Below, one piece after another: positions 45,374-54,296 of a stretch of 64,000 nt of DNA. Numbering within the stretch: position 1 is the first letter of the stretch; each line of letters opens with the position of its first letter. The notes under the pieces were generated by a model. That model made no database searches. It saw nothing but the letters and a program-made list of their open reading frames with translations, and was not told the DNA's origin. The stretch is from JABDIY01 sp963751955. GTDB lineage: Bacteria > Actinomycetota > Acidimicrobiia > Acidimicrobiales > SZUA-35. The stretch lies in contig CAVVWM010000010.1 of NCBI GenBank assembly GCA_963751955.1, positions 1 through 64,000 on the forward strand. The letters run 5' to 3'. A program made the translations under genes and the position numbers.

Positions 45374-47659
45374 CTAGTCGACTGACAGAATCGCCGCAGT
45401 GAGTATGTGTTCAGCCGATATGCCGGTGAGTTCGTGGAGGTCAGCGATGGTGCCCGACTCACCGAAACGATCGACACCAAGGGCCGTTTGTGGTGTGCCC
45501 AAGGCCGAGCCCAGCCAGGCGAGACTGTGGCTCGATGCGTCGTGCACGCTGACCACGGGCCACTGGCGTTGGCCATTGGGCACCAGGGAATGCATATGGC
45601 CTGAGTCCCCGTGGTTGCGCCAGCTACGGAAGACTCGGTCGGGGCTGGTCAGCTGGATCACAGCTGCCTGAATTCCTTCGTAGTCCAGCGTGGCTGCCGC
45701 CGCGACCGCCTCGGGAGCCATGGCGCCGGTTGTGACGATGGTGACCCCGGGCCGACCGTCGGCCTTTGTGTCGAGGAGGCGGTAGCCGCCGGCAAGCACC
45801 TGGTTGCGAAGAGCCTCCTCACCCAGCCGGTCGAGCGCGTCGGCAAATGGCGCCTGGTCGATGGGGCGGGTGGAGAGCCGTAGGTAGGTAGACATTCCAT
45901 CGGACTCGGACAGCTGCTGGATGGCGTCGCACAACAACCAATCGACTTCGGTCGCATAGCTCGGTTCGCAGTAGTTGAGTCCGGGAAGTTCGGCGCCGAC
46001 CGAGGCGGTGATGGTCGACTGGTGTGCTCCGCCCTCCGGAGCCAGTGTCACGCCGGCCGGCGTACCCGCCACGATGAAGCGAGCGTCGTTGTAGAGGCCG
46101 TAGATCAAGGCATCGAGTCCCCGCAGCACGAAGGGGTCATAGACGGTGCCGATGGGCACCAGCAGTTCGCCGTGGTGATCGTGACTCAAGCCGAGCTGGC
46201 CCAACAGCATGAAGAGGTTCATCTCCGAGATACCGAGCTCGATGTGTTGGCCACCCGGCGCTGGAGCCCATTTCAGCAACCGCTGGGCACCGCCGTGGTC
46301 GTCGGTCTCGGTGTGGGCGTACACGCCTTTCTTGTTGATCCATCCGCCGAGGTTGGTCGATATCGAAACGTCAGGCGCCGTGGTGATAATCCGCTCACCA
46401 ACCCCATCCACGTCGGCCAGGCTGGCGAGCACACGGCCAAAGGCCTCTTGGGATGAGGTGGAGCCCGAAGTGACAGCCGGGCGTGCTGCTCGGGGGACCG
46501 GCGGAGTCGGACGGGGGATCGGGGCGGGATTGTTGATGTCACCACCGACCGAGTTGCAGATGTTCCCGGCGGCCGAGTCCTCTTGGAATCGATCCCACTC
46601 GGTCTGTTCAGACAACCCGATTCGGGCTCTGAACTCATCGATTTGATCGGGATTCAACAACGCCGCATGGTTGAGGGGGTCGCCGGCCATGGGCAGCCCC
46701 CAACCCTTGATCGTGTAGGCGAACACGACCGATGGTTGATCGGGCGTTTCATCGCATTCCCGGTACGTTTCGAGCAGGAGGCCCAAGTCATGCCCGCCCA
46801 AGTCGGTCACCAGATGCTTGAGGGCAGCATCGTCCAATCCGTCAGTGAACCGGATCAGCGCTGGGTCGGCTCGGTCGAGGAACTTTGCCCGCAGGTCGGT
46901 TCCGCTCAGAGCGAACAGGGACTGGTAGGCCTCGTTGGGCATGGCGTCGATTCGGGCTCTCAGGGCGTCGCCGTCGGGTTCAGCGAAGGCTGCCTGGAGG
47001 CGCGAGCCATATTTGGCCTCGGTCACGTGCCAACCGGCGTCGGCAAAGAAGCTCTTGAGTCTCTCGGCTGCGATCTCGGGGATAACCCGGTCGAGGCTCT
47101 GGCGGTTCAGATCGACCACCATCGTGAAATTGCCGAGTCCCTTCGTCGCCGGGTCGGCGATGGCCTCCCACACGTTGCCCTCGTCGAGTTCGGCGTCACC
47201 GACCAAGGCGATGAAGCGGGCCGGGTCGGTCTGACCGAAGTGATCGTCGATATAGCGTCGGGTCAGAGCCGAAAAGAGGGGAGCTACCGCTCCGAGTCCG
47301 ACAGAACCGGTGGAGAAATCGGCGACATCGGGGTCCTTTGTCCGAGACGGATAGGCCTGGAGACCGCCCCGCTGACGCAGGGTTGTGAGATAGGAGCGAT
47401 CGAGTTCGCCGGTGAGGTATTTGATGGCGTGATAGACGGGCGAGGCGTGAGGTTTGACTGCGACCTTGTCATTGCCGCCGATGTGTCCGAACCAGAGTGC
47501 AGTCATGATCGAAACCATCGACGCACTCGAGGCCTGGTGGCCGCCGACCTTCACCTCGGTGTCAGCCCGTCGGTTGGCGGCGTCGACAATTCGAGTTGCC
47601 AACCACAAAACTCGTTGCTCTATCTGGCGAAGCGTGTCCAGATCGACCGAGGAACTCAT
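45374..47659 (-). CDS. Thiamine-diphosphate enzyme, AceE/transketolase-like
   Basis: 761 residues. The N-terminal thiamine-diphosphate domain has VGGHQASSASMVSIMTALWF, KPHASPVYHAIKYLTG, and the metal/cofactor motif GDAELDEGNVWEAI followed by VVDLNRQSLD. That motif is the AceE (homodimeric pyruvate dehydrogenase E1) form rather than classic transketolase, although the protein is shorter than the ~890-residue AceE. A Pro-rich linker lies near residue 390. The pyrimidine domain (HIELGISEMNLFMLLGQLG) and a C-terminal domain follow. It probably oxidises pyruvate or a related 2-oxoacid. No E2 or E3 is adjacent. Confidence 0.82.
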   Translation of the reverse strand: MSSSVDLDTLRQIEQRVLWLATRIVDAANRRADTEVKVGGHQASSASMVSIMTALWFGHIGGNDKVAVKPHASPVYHAIKYLTGELDRSYLTTLRQRGGLQAYPSRTKDPDVADFSTGSVGLGAVAPLFSALTRRYIDDHFGQTDPARFIALVGDAELDEGNVWEAIADPATKGLGNFTMVVDLNRQSLDRVIPEIAAERLKSFFADAGWHVTEAKYGSRLQAAFAEPDGDALRARIDAMPNEAYQSLFALSGTDLRAKFLDRADPALIRFTDGLDDAALKHLVTDLGGHDLGLLLETYRECDETPDQPSVVFAYTIKGWGLPMAGDPLNHAALLNPDQIDEFRARIGLSEQTEWDRFQEDSAAGNICNSVGGDINNPAPIPRPTPPVPRAARPAVTSGSTSSQEAFGRVLASLADVDGVGERIITTAPDVSISTNLGGWINKKGVYAHTETDDHGGAQRLLKWAPAPGGQHIELGISEMNLFMLLGQLGLSHDHHGELLVPIGTVYDPFVLRGLDALIYGLYNDARFIVAGTPAGVTLAPEGGAHQSTITASVGAELPGLNYCEPSYATEVDWLLCDAIQQLSESDGMSTYLRLSTRPIDQAPFADALDRLGEEALRNQVLAGGYRLLDTKADGRPGVTIVTTGAMAPEAVAAAATLDYEGIQAAVIQLTSPDRVFRSWRNHGDSGHMHSLVPNGQRQWPVVSVHDASSHSLAWLGSALGTPQTALGVDRFGESGTIADLHELTGISAEHILTAAILSVD

Positions 47660-47851
47660 CGAACAGAACCTAACGATCTCATCAGTGGCGTCAAACGGAA
47701 CTGGGCAGGCCGTCGACGTCTTTATTGTGCAACAGGAGGCGAATCGAGCTTGTTGGAGGTTCCGGAGGCCTACTACAGCTGACCCGCTGGGTCGTATTGC
47801 CCCAGACCGAGGTCCCTACCGCTGGGCTCTGCGCGCCTGGACAATTGAGTC

Positions 47852-48652
47852 ATGGGAGCACGGGTTGTTCGGCTGATCGGGCTGGCCGCCTGCCTGGGTC
47901 TGACGGTCGGTTGTGGGCCGATCGCGACTCCAACCGCGGCGTCGAGCACAACCACAGTGCTGATCACGACCTCGGACCCGCCCGGAACAACGACAACCCC
48001 GACCTCAGTCACATCCACCACCCAGCCGCCGACGACAACGACCACAACCGAACCGACAACTACCTCGGAGCCGCCAACAACGCCCCAACCAACCACAACG
48101 GTGACTCCCGAAGAAGTGGCCACGGTGGCCCTCCAGGAACGGCTGACCGAGGTGGGCTACTGGCTGGGGCCGATAGACGGAGAGTTCGGCCCCATGACAT
48201 CCCACGCAGTGATGGCGTTCCAGAAGGTATCCGAACTACCGCGCACCGGGTGGGCCGATGACGGCACGCTGGCCGCGTTGGCCCAAGCCACCCGCCCGGC
48301 TCCCTACGCCGACTACGACGGGTTCGAGATTGACCTCCGTCGCCAGGTTGCCTTCGTTGTGAAGAACGGCGAGGTCATGTGGGTTGTCGACATCTCAACC
48401 GGAACCGCTGCCACCCCAACACCTAGAGGCGTGTTCGCCGTCTACCGGGAGATAGACGGCAATCGTGTCGCCCCCCTTGGCACCTTGTATCGACCCAAGT
48501 ACTTCTGGGGAGGGTTCGCCATTCACGGGTATGGCAGCGTTCCCAGCTATCCGGCCTCGCATGGATGCGTTCGAGTGCTCAAGCCCGCCATGGACATGCT
48601 CTGGGCCGATGGTCATCTCGATATCGGCACGCCGGTCACGAGCCACAACTAG
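47852..48652 (+). CDS. L,D-transpeptidase (YkuD) lipoprotein with a peptidoglycan-binding domain
   Basis: 266 residues. The signal peptide has lipobox LTVGC (Cys21). A ~70-residue Thr/Pro-rich linker follows, then a PG-binding domain (LQERLTEVGYWLGPIDGEFG...TSHAVMAFQ). The C-terminal YkuD domain has catalytic SHGCVRV and the upstream IHGYGS. It crosslinks peptidoglycan stem peptides outside the membrane, using the Cys. The linker should let it span part of the wall. It is divergent from the AceE-like gene. Confidence 0.92.
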   Translation: MGARVVRLIGLAACLGLTVGCGPIATPTAASSTTTVLITTSDPPGTTTTPTSVTSTTQPPTTTTTTEPTTTSEPPTTPQPTTTVTPEEVATVALQERLTEVGYWLGPIDGEFGPMTSHAVMAFQKVSELPRTGWADDGTLAALAQATRPAPYADYDGFEIDLRRQVAFVVKNGEVMWVVDISTGTAATPTPRGVFAVYREIDGNRVAPLGTLYRPKYFWGGFAIHGYGSVPSYPASHGCVRVLKPAMDMLWADGHLDIGTPVTSHN

Positions 48653-48737
48653 CGAGGTTTCCGCCGAGATCAAGAACCACTATGCCGATCCTTGTCGCCG
48701 GCGTAGATGACTGGGCGCCGCCACTTGCTCGACAAGC

Positions 48738-50018
48738 TCACACGAAGTCGGGGGTCACGTTGCCGTGGGCGTCGAATTCGATGTGGAATGGATCGCCGAC
48801 GACGTCGAGGTCGGGATGATCGTGGATCTCTTGGGCCAGGGATGCCGCGCAGACGAGTTCGTGGATGTGGAGTGTGTCGGCGATCCACACGAGACGGGCT
48901 TCTGACGGCGAGCGACGGCCCACGATCGGTAACGCCGCGTCGAGCATCTCTGCATCGCTTTCGTAATCGAGTGGAAGCAAGGCAGCCTCGGGATCCATCG
49001 CGGTCAGGGCGTTGAGGCGGGTCTTGGCGATGTCCATTTGCCTGATGATCTGGGAGCGGCAGAAGGTCGCCGTTCCGATACCGATGGCGTTTCCCTCTGT
49101 TTCGGGGGTAAGGGCACGTGCCGCGATAGCGGTGATGGTGATGTCGGCGTCGTTGTCGATGCCGTGACGTACTCGCTTGCGGCCGACCACGTTGGTGTCC
49201 ATCCCGGTGCCACTGATGTTCTTGCCGATCCGGTCGATCACGAGAAGGTCGATCTGGCGAAAGGGCAGCCTGTGCATGTAGGCATCCGCCTCGGCCAGCA
49301 ACTCTGCCTCACCGCTGAGGAACTGGCTGGCGGGCAGTCCGGCGACACGTACTGTCGATCCGTCGGGCCCCTCGATGAGACCGATCCCGCCGAGCACCGG
49401 GATTTTTTCGACCAGCGGTGGCACGACCGACTGGATCACCTGGGACCAGTCGAGGTCCCGAGCGGTTTGATGGTGTACCTCGGCGCCCCGCTGCTTGCCG
49501 AGCCCGATCACCAGCATCTTCACCAACCCGCTCTGGATCGAACCGCTGAAATGGGTGTGCGGTTTCACCCGGTTGCAGAGGATCACATGGTCGGCGTCTA
49601 GTGCCGCCCGAGCGGTGACCAGCGGGACGCCCAGTTCGGTACTACCAACCTCGACGGTTTCCATGTTGGCGTCGATGGGAACGCCCAATGTCTGCTCGCT
49701 GATTCCCAGCGTGGCCAGCACGCCGGTTTGGCCGGCAGCTGTTGCGCCGCCGTGGCTTCCCATGGCGGGAATTACGAACGGCTTGGCGTCCAGTTCCAGC
49801 ACCACGTCCACAATCGCTTGCGCTGCAGGCACGAAGTCGGTGATGCCCCGGCTCCCCAATGCGATGGCCACGGACTCACCGGGTCGTATGGATCCCGCCA
49901 CCCCCAGGGCCAGGAGTTCAGCCCTCACCTCAGCGGACACGTCGACCGGCGGCGGGCTCGTACGACGTTGACGGACTCGGAGCATCGGCCCCAGCTGGCT
50001 CGTTGGTGCAACCTTCAT
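48738..50018 (-). CDS. LarA-like (DUF2088) lactate-racemase-domain protein
   Basis: 426 residues. Family features: AIALGSRGITDFV, PAMGSHGGATAAGQ, the core CNRVKPHTHFSGSIQSGLVK and VIGLGKQRGAEVHHQTA. LarA itself binds a nickel-pincer cofactor through a lysine and histidines. This protein belongs to the same superfamily, but no LarB/C/E maturation genes are in the window. The actual reaction may differ. The ATG at 50018 is chosen; the frame is open further up to 50417 but that part is arginine-rich and unlikely to be coding. It is divergent from the whiB gene. Confidence 0.85.
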   Translation of the reverse strand: MKVAPTSQLGPMLRVRQRRTSPPPVDVSAEVRAELLALGVAGSIRPGESVAIALGSRGITDFVPAAQAIVDVVLELDAKPFVIPAMGSHGGATAAGQTGVLATLGISEQTLGVPIDANMETVEVGSTELGVPLVTARAALDADHVILCNRVKPHTHFSGSIQSGLVKMLVIGLGKQRGAEVHHQTARDLDWSQVIQSVVPPLVEKIPVLGGIGLIEGPDGSTVRVAGLPASQFLSGEAELLAEADAYMHRLPFRQIDLLVIDRIGKNISGTGMDTNVVGRKRVRHGIDNDADITITAIAARALTPETEGNAIGIGTATFCRSQIIRQMDIAKTRLNALTAMDPEAALLPLDYESDAEMLDAALPIVGRRSPSEARLVWIADTLHIHELVCAASLAQEIHDHPDLDVVGDPFHIEFDAHGNVTPDFV

Positions 50019-50175
50019 ACAAACCAGTCTCTCACGACGTCTTCCTTCGCGCTGGGCCGGTGGCGTGCTCACCCACGGAACCCGGCCGTCGATGGTGGAG
50101 CAGTGTCGCGATGCCCACTGCCCGCGTGCGCCGTCTACTGTCGACAATGACGGGCGGGGTTCATAGGTAACTCTC

Positions 50176-50526
50176 ATGAACTCCCGACCCTCGACAACCA
50201 TCAAACAGCCGTACAACGCCCGGTCATTCGACCCCGTTGGCGACATCCTCTCGCTATCGGCACGGCCTTCATGGCACGTGGCCGCGGCCTGCAACGGTGT
50301 TGGGGCCCAGGTCTTCTTCCCCGGCCGCGGCGAGTCGGCCGATGCAGCCAAGAAGTTCTGCGATAGCTGCACCGTCGTCACCGAGTGTCTCGACTCTGCG
50401 CTCGAGCATCGGGACAACGGTGTATGGGCTGGGACCTCGGGCCGCCAACGGCGAAAGATCCGGCGTCTTCCGACCCGCCGACCAGACGCCGCTCCGCTGG
50501 AGCACGAGGAGCAGGAGAGCGCGTAG
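50176..50526 (+). CDS. WhiB-family iron-sulphur transcription factor
   Basis: 116 residues. Four cysteines at 39, 62, 65 and 71 (C-x22-C-x2-C-x5-C) are the [4Fe-4S] ligands. The turn GVWAGTSG follows, then a basic stretch (RQRRKIRRLP) for DNA contact. WhiB proteins are confined to actinobacteria and their phages, and bind the primary sigma factor. The aspartates and fold match the family. The C-terminus is acidic. Neighbours do not reveal the target. Confidence 0.93.
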   Translation: MNSRPSTTIKQPYNARSFDPVGDILSLSARPSWHVAAACNGVGAQVFFPGRGESADAAKKFCDSCTVVTECLDSALEHRDNGVWAGTSGRQRRKIRRLPTRRPDAAPLEHEEQESA

Positions 50527-50532
50527 GTAGCG

Positions 50533-50640
50533 GTGATCGTGGAGCTGCCGGCGGGTCAGCACACCATCGTGAGCCTGTTTCGATCCCTCGAGGACGGCAC
50601 GGTCACCTCCGTTACCTACGACCTCAACGTGGCCGGGTAG
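50533..50640 (+). pseudogene. Short ORF, possible gene remnant
   Basis: 35 codons from GTG to TAG. It reads VELPAGQHTIVSLFRSLEDG then TVTSVTYDLNVAG, a normal-looking beta-strand-rich sequence with no ribosome site. It may be the C-terminal fragment of a lost gene or a tiny real gene between whiB and the DsbA-like gene. Confidence 0.3.
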
Positions 50641-50698
50641 CCCCGGTCGGCCGTCACCATTGTTGGGTTGGGTGAACTCAGGCCGACATACTCCGGGG

Positions 50699-51313
50699 GT
50701 GCCACGAACGATCGAAGTCTTTGCTGACATCACCTGCCCCTTCACCCACTTGGGCCTCAAGATCGTGGGTGCCGAAATCGCCGCCCTCGACGCCGACATC
50801 GACATCCACGTCAGGGCCTGGCCGCTCGAGTGGGTCAACGGGACGATGGCCGATCCGGTCGCCATCGGCGAGAAGATCGCCTTGATCACCGACCAGCTGG
50901 GGGTCAGCGATTTCGGCGGTTTCCGAACCGATCGGTGGCCCCGCACCACGATCCCGGCTCTGAACCTTGCCGCTGCCGGTTACGAGATCGACCTCGCCAC
51001 GGGCTTGGCGGTGAGCTTGGCGCTGCGGTCCTTGGTGTTCGAGGAGGGTCGGGATGTCGCCGATCCGGATGTCTTGGCCGAGGTCGCCGGCTCGTTCGGC
51101 CTGGTCGCCCCCGGGGCCGACCCGGTCGACTCGGTCATCCACGACTATGAAGAAGGTAAACGAAGAGGCGTGCGGGGATCGCCCGACTTCTTCATCGGTG
51201 ACGACGAGTTCTTCTGCCCGTCGCTCGACCTCGGCCACGACGCAGAGGGCACCCTGACCAGCGCATTCGACGCCGACGGGCTACGACAACTCATCGCCTC
51301 AGCCGCCGCCTGA
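50699..51313 (+). CDS. DsbA-family thioredoxin-like oxidoreductase (FrnE / HCCA-isomerase type)
   Basis: 204 residues. The thioredoxin-like start EVFADITCPFTHLGLKIVG has Cys-Pro-Phe-Thr, so only one active-site cysteine is present. The cis-proline loop is RGSPDFFIGDDEFF. A helical insertion (~60-150) is typical of DsbA-like proteins of the FrnE and 2-hydroxychromene-2-carboxylate isomerase group. With a single cysteine it more likely acts with glutathione-like or mycothiol chemistry than as a dithiol oxidase. GTG 50699 is chosen as the start because homology begins there. Confidence 0.8.
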   Translation: MPRTIEVFADITCPFTHLGLKIVGAEIAALDADIDIHVRAWPLEWVNGTMADPVAIGEKIALITDQLGVSDFGGFRTDRWPRTTIPALNLAAAGYEIDLATGLAVSLALRSLVFEEGRDVADPDVLAEVAGSFGLVAPGADPVDSVIHDYEEGKRRGVRGSPDFFIGDDEFFCPSLDLGHDAEGTLTSAFDADGLRQLIASAAA

Positions 51314-51497
51314 GCACAGGAGACCAAGGCGAACGCGGGGGAGACAATCGGGGGATCAGCTGGGGTTTGACGTCGATTTGCCTACGCCGTCTTTGACGTG
51401 GTGGAAGGGCGCTGATGGCGTCGATTGCGGCGTCGAAGTATTCCCCGAGTCGTTCGATAGGCAGGTCGTGACGTGAGGTGGCGGGTCCTGATGCCCG

Positions 51498-51995
51498 TCA
51501 CGACTCGCCCGATACCTGTTGTCGCCATTTTCGCCAGAGCCGGTCGGCTGGGGGGTGCGGGTTGGGATCGCCGATGTCAGAATGTGTCCGCCTAATAGCG
51601 ACAACGTGGGGCGCCAAAAAGAGAGCTTGGGTTCGGGCTTGAATTCGGTAGCGGGTCGTCCGAGGAATCGAGGCGATGGCATACACACCGCGACGAATCC
51701 GTCGGACCCGTCGGTTCCTGATCTCCCACCGCAGTGCGTCGGACACCACTTTGGAGGCCCGCCCCCACACCGTGTAGCCATCCTCGGCCAGCTTCTTCAC
51801 GAGTTTCGCGATAGTGCTGTAGCCCTGAGAGATGTAATCGGTGAGGACGTAGCGGAGATCGCGGCCGTTGAGGGCGTTGTGGGTATCGACCGGTTGGTAA
51901 CCGCCGCCAGCAGCGCACGGTTTTGGTTGGGTGCATGCAGTGGCGGCCCGGGTGGGCCATGCCGGGTTATTCGGTTGTGGTTGGTGTTCGTTCAT
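51498..51995 (-). CDS. AbiEi-antitoxin-like small protein of the DUF222 element, copy 2 (intact)
   Basis: 165 residues. The N-terminal ~45 residues are flexible (Pro/Thr-rich). A helical region, DLRYVLTDYISQGYSTIAKL, is followed by a helix-turn-helix-like segment VVSDALRWEIRNRRVRRIRR and GVYAIASIP. The RR-x-R-R-G-x-Y-A pattern is the wing of AbiEi-type antitoxin N-terminal domains. It overlaps the end of the HNH gene by 29 bp, so the two are co-expressed, and copy 1 has the same overlap. A DNA-binding regulator of the element is plausible. Confidence 0.72.
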   Translation of the reverse strand: MNEHQPQPNNPAWPTRAATACTQPKPCAAGGGYQPVDTHNALNGRDLRYVLTDYISQGYSTIAKLVKKLAEDGYTVWGRASKVVSDALRWEIRNRRVRRIRRGVYAIASIPRTTRYRIQARTQALFLAPHVVAIRRTHSDIGDPNPHPPADRLWRKWRQQVSGES

Positions 51996-53259
51996 GGTGT
52001 CGTTTTCGTTTCCTATGATTGTTCCTGGCCCACGTTGGGGCGGCTGATGGGAGTGGACACTTCCTCCAAAGGTTCTCGTTCGGTTTGAAAACGGTGAGGG
52101 TTCGTTCGGTGTCGAGTTCGATCCGACATCCGGTGTTGTGCAACCGTTCGTGATGAACGGTGCAGAGGGGGATGAGGTTGTCGAGATCGGTGGGGCCGCC
52201 GTGTTCCCATTCGATGATGTGATGAATTTCGCAGTGATCGAACCGAACCTCACACATGGCACAGGTGGGGTACATCACGCGAAGGGCGGCCCGTTGGGCG
52301 TCGGTAGCGGTCCGGTACGAACGGCCAACAGCCAGGGCACGTCCGGATGGACCCAACACGGTGTGGGTGATCCATGCGTCGCAGAGAAGCTGGCGGACAG
52401 TGGAGAGGGGGATGTCGTTGCCCCCGCCGGTTCGTTTGGTAGTGCCGCCCCACACACCGGTGCGGATGGTGTCGAGGTCGGCGACCACATGTATTGACGC
52501 CCGGCCTTTGGACCCGTTGGCCGAATCGATCAGCGACGACACTGCGACGGAGTTGAGGTGTTCGCCGTGGTGAACAGGCTCGCCGGCGTCGGTGTGGCGT
52601 TTGGCGATGGAGCGGGCCTCGGCGTCGATGGCGTTCTGAACCTTCTCGCCGCTCAAGGGGTCGAGGTCCAGGCGGGCTTGCCAGCGGCCATCGGCAGAAG
52701 TCCAGGAACGGAAACTGTTCTTGTCGTGTTGAGACTGATGTTCGGTTTGGCCGTCGTCGGACACCCGATCCACCAGGTCGCTGATCCACCCAGCGAACCG
52801 CTTCGGGTTCATCCGGGCCGCTTTGCGAGTGATCGAACCATCGTGAGTGTCGAACTCGGTCTGCCAGGAAAGGTTGTGACGCAAGCGGTGACGTGCCGAA
52901 GCGACGGTGTCGAGATTGGCGGTAGGGACCGTGCCGGCCAGAAACCCCTTTGTGAGCGACGGCAACACGTCGGCCAGGTGGGCTCGGCGTTGGACCCGGC
53001 GGGCCTCGGCGGTTGAGTGTCTGCCGACTGTGGAGAACACGTCTTCAGCGGACAGGCCGCCCAAGTGGGCCAACCTGACCGCGGCCTCAGATCCCACGCC
53101 TTCGAGGCGGCGGATCACCCGCTGATTGGAGCGGACCAGATCGATGACCTCATCCTCCGACAATGCACCAACCGGAGCTTGATCCAACAGGGCAGCATGT
53201 TCCCGCAGGTTCGACGAAACCGATATCACGGATCCGGTTGCGGGAGCGGTTGGCCTCAT
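51967..53259 (-). CDS. DUF222/HNH-endonuclease-like protein (13E12 family), copy 2 (intact)
   Basis: 430 residues. The DUF222 domain spans ~20-330 (RRLEGVGSEAAVRLAHLGGL, RVQRRAHLADVLPSLTKGFL). The C-terminal HNH domain has CAMCEVRFDHCEIHHIIEWE and DLDNLIPLCTVHHERLH, so the Cys pairs, the HH, the Asn and the last His of an HNH nuclease are all present. It has the same organisation as the broken copy at 38 kb and the relic at 18.5 kb. The start is the ATG at 53259, 15 bp below the shared AGGGGGTGTGACAG box. It is proposed to be a selfish or domesticated nuclease; activity is not known. Confidence 0.85.
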   Translation of the reverse strand: MRPTAPATGSVISVSSNLREHAALLDQAPVGALSEDEVIDLVRSNQRVIRRLEGVGSEAAVRLAHLGGLSAEDVFSTVGRHSTAEARRVQRRAHLADVLPSLTKGFLAGTVPTANLDTVASARHRLRHNLSWQTEFDTHDGSITRKAARMNPKRFAGWISDLVDRVSDDGQTEHQSQHDKNSFRSWTSADGRWQARLDLDPLSGEKVQNAIDAEARSIAKRHTDAGEPVHHGEHLNSVAVSSLIDSANGSKGRASIHVVADLDTIRTGVWGGTTKRTGGGNDIPLSTVRQLLCDAWITHTVLGPSGRALAVGRSYRTATDAQRAALRVMYPTCAMCEVRFDHCEIHHIIEWEHGGPTDLDNLIPLCTVHHERLHNTGCRIELDTERTLTVFKPNENLWRKCPLPSAAPTWARNNHRKRKRHHERTPTTTE

Positions 53260-53274
53260 GTCTCAACCTTATTC

Positions 53275-53288
53275 AGGGGGTGTGACAG
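53275..53288 (-). promoter_or_regulatory. Shared upstream box of DUF222 elements
   Basis: AGGGGGTGTGACAG, read as CTGTCACACCCCCT in the gene's direction. The same element lies before the copies at 39479 (39496-39508) and at the relic (18628-18641). It is the most conserved non-coding sequence of the family here, so it is either the promoter or an end of the repeated unit. Confidence 0.5.
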
Positions 53289-53475
53289 TGTTCCTTACGC
53301 TTTGTCGAGAGCCGGGACTCTTGAAGCATGCACATCTAGATCACTTCCGGGTTCAGTTCAGATCAGCTGATTCGCAGAAATTTTCACGATGACCGGAACT
53401 GGATATCGCGTGAAATCGTCATAGACATATCAACCCGAGCATGCCCCTCGCATCTTCGCAGCAGACTGATTTCCG

Positions 53476-53553
53476 ATGCCTCACTATTTCGCTCCGCAAC
53501 CTCCGGTTGACCCACCGGCGACACCCGTCGCCATCAACCCAAATGGAGTATGA
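53476..53553 (+). CDS. Possible 25-residue leader peptide
   Basis: ATG at 53476 to TGA ending exactly where the next gene's ATG (53554) begins. The peptide MPHYFAPQPPVDPPATPVAI then NPNGV is proline-rich (PP at two places), so translating ribosomes might pause on it. No ribosome site is evident. The rest of the 53289-53475 gap is lower in GC and shows nothing else. Confidence 0.3.
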   Translation: MPHYFAPQPPVDPPATPVAINPNGV

Positions 53554-54117
53554 ATGAACACACAGCTAGAAGCCCGATTACGTCGGAAGCCCCGCACCGC
53601 CGTGCAAGACCGTCCCCCGGGTGGTCCCCACAAACGGCCGGCATGGACAATGCCCACCGGCGACGGGGATCGTCAGCGGCTGAAGTGGATGCTGGGAGCT
53701 GCGGTCCTAGCACTGGCGCTCGTTGCTGGTGCCATCGGCGTAGTCGTCAACAACAACGGCGCCGAATCCAGCACTGCACCCCTGGTGCTTTCAGCTGGCG
53801 GTGACGCCGCTGCATCGTGTCTGCCGTTCGATGTTCAGACCCTGGCCGGAATGCCCACTGCGTTCGCCGGCACGGTCACCCAGATCGAAAGTGGAGCCAT
53901 CACCCTCGACGTGGACCGCTGGTACACCGGTGGCGACGCCCAGACGGTACGGCTGACCACCATCGACAACGCCGAGGCCCTCCTCGGTGGGATTCGGTTC
54001 GAAGTGGGGTCGCAGTACCTGCTCACCGCCTCGGACGGCGCCCTGAACTATTGCGGTTACTCCGGCCCGGCGACGGCGGATTTCCAGAGTTCATTCAACA
54101 CAGCCTTCGCTGGCTAA
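53554..54117 (+). CDS. Single-pass membrane protein with an extracytoplasmic NTR/TIMP-like domain
   Basis: 187 residues. A basic cytoplasmic N-terminus of ~45 residues, then one membrane helix (WMLGAAVLALALVAGAIGVV). The extracytoplasmic part has an OB-like pattern, CLPFDVQTLAGMPTAFAGTV to YLLTASDGALNYCGYSG, with two cysteines that could pair. This is reminiscent of NTR/TIMP-like domains (FAGTVTQIE... YLLTA). It is a weak assignment. It is followed by an 11-bp hairpin. Confidence 0.6.
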   Translation: MNTQLEARLRRKPRTAVQDRPPGGPHKRPAWTMPTGDGDRQRLKWMLGAAVLALALVAGAIGVVVNNNGAESSTAPLVLSAGGDAAASCLPFDVQTLAGMPTAFAGTVTQIESGAITLDVDRWYTGGDAQTVRLTTIDNAEALLGGIRFEVGSQYLLTASDGALNYCGYSGPATADFQSSFNTAFAG

Positions 54118-54121
54118 GACC

Positions 54122-54147
54122 CGGTTGCGGGCCGATGCCCGCAACCG
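54122..54147 (+). terminator. Perfect 11-bp hairpin after the NTR-like gene
   Basis: CGGTTGCGGGC, loop CGAT, GCCCGCAACCG. It ends four bp past the stop region and is followed by AAGCCG, without a T run. Probably a terminator or 3'-end stabilising hairpin. Confidence 0.6.
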
Positions 54148-54191
54148 AAGCCGTATTGAGCGTCTTCATCGTGGTCCCCTTTCGCATGTCA

Positions 54192-54217
54192 TTCAGCGCT
54201 CCTTCAGGATCATTCAG
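54192..54217 (+). promoter_or_regulatory. TTCAG direct-repeat box before the PepSY gene
   Basis: TTCAG at 54192, TTCAGGA at 54203 and TTCAG at 54213. The first two are separated by 11 bp in the form TTCAG-N6-TTCAGGA, exactly as at 54919 upstream of the response regulator. The 10-mer TCATTCAGCG is itself repeated at 54189 and 54210. The gene starts 80 bp downstream. This is likely a site for the OmpR-type regulator encoded at 54983. Confidence 0.6.
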
Positions 54218-54296
54218 CGAAGCTGAAGGTGGCTCGTGGTTTGGTTGCCTCAGCCGCCCGCCTTGGACGGCAGGACAACCCCCGAAAGGAACTCCG

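Noticed and set aside
50019..50417. Upstream extension of the LarA-like frame
   Set aside because: It overlaps whiB on the other strand and is low-complexity; homology begins at MKVAPTSQLGP.
50269..50949. Minus-strand open frame opposite whiB and the DsbA-like gene
   Set aside because: It is a shadow of two genes with clear family motifs on the plus strand.
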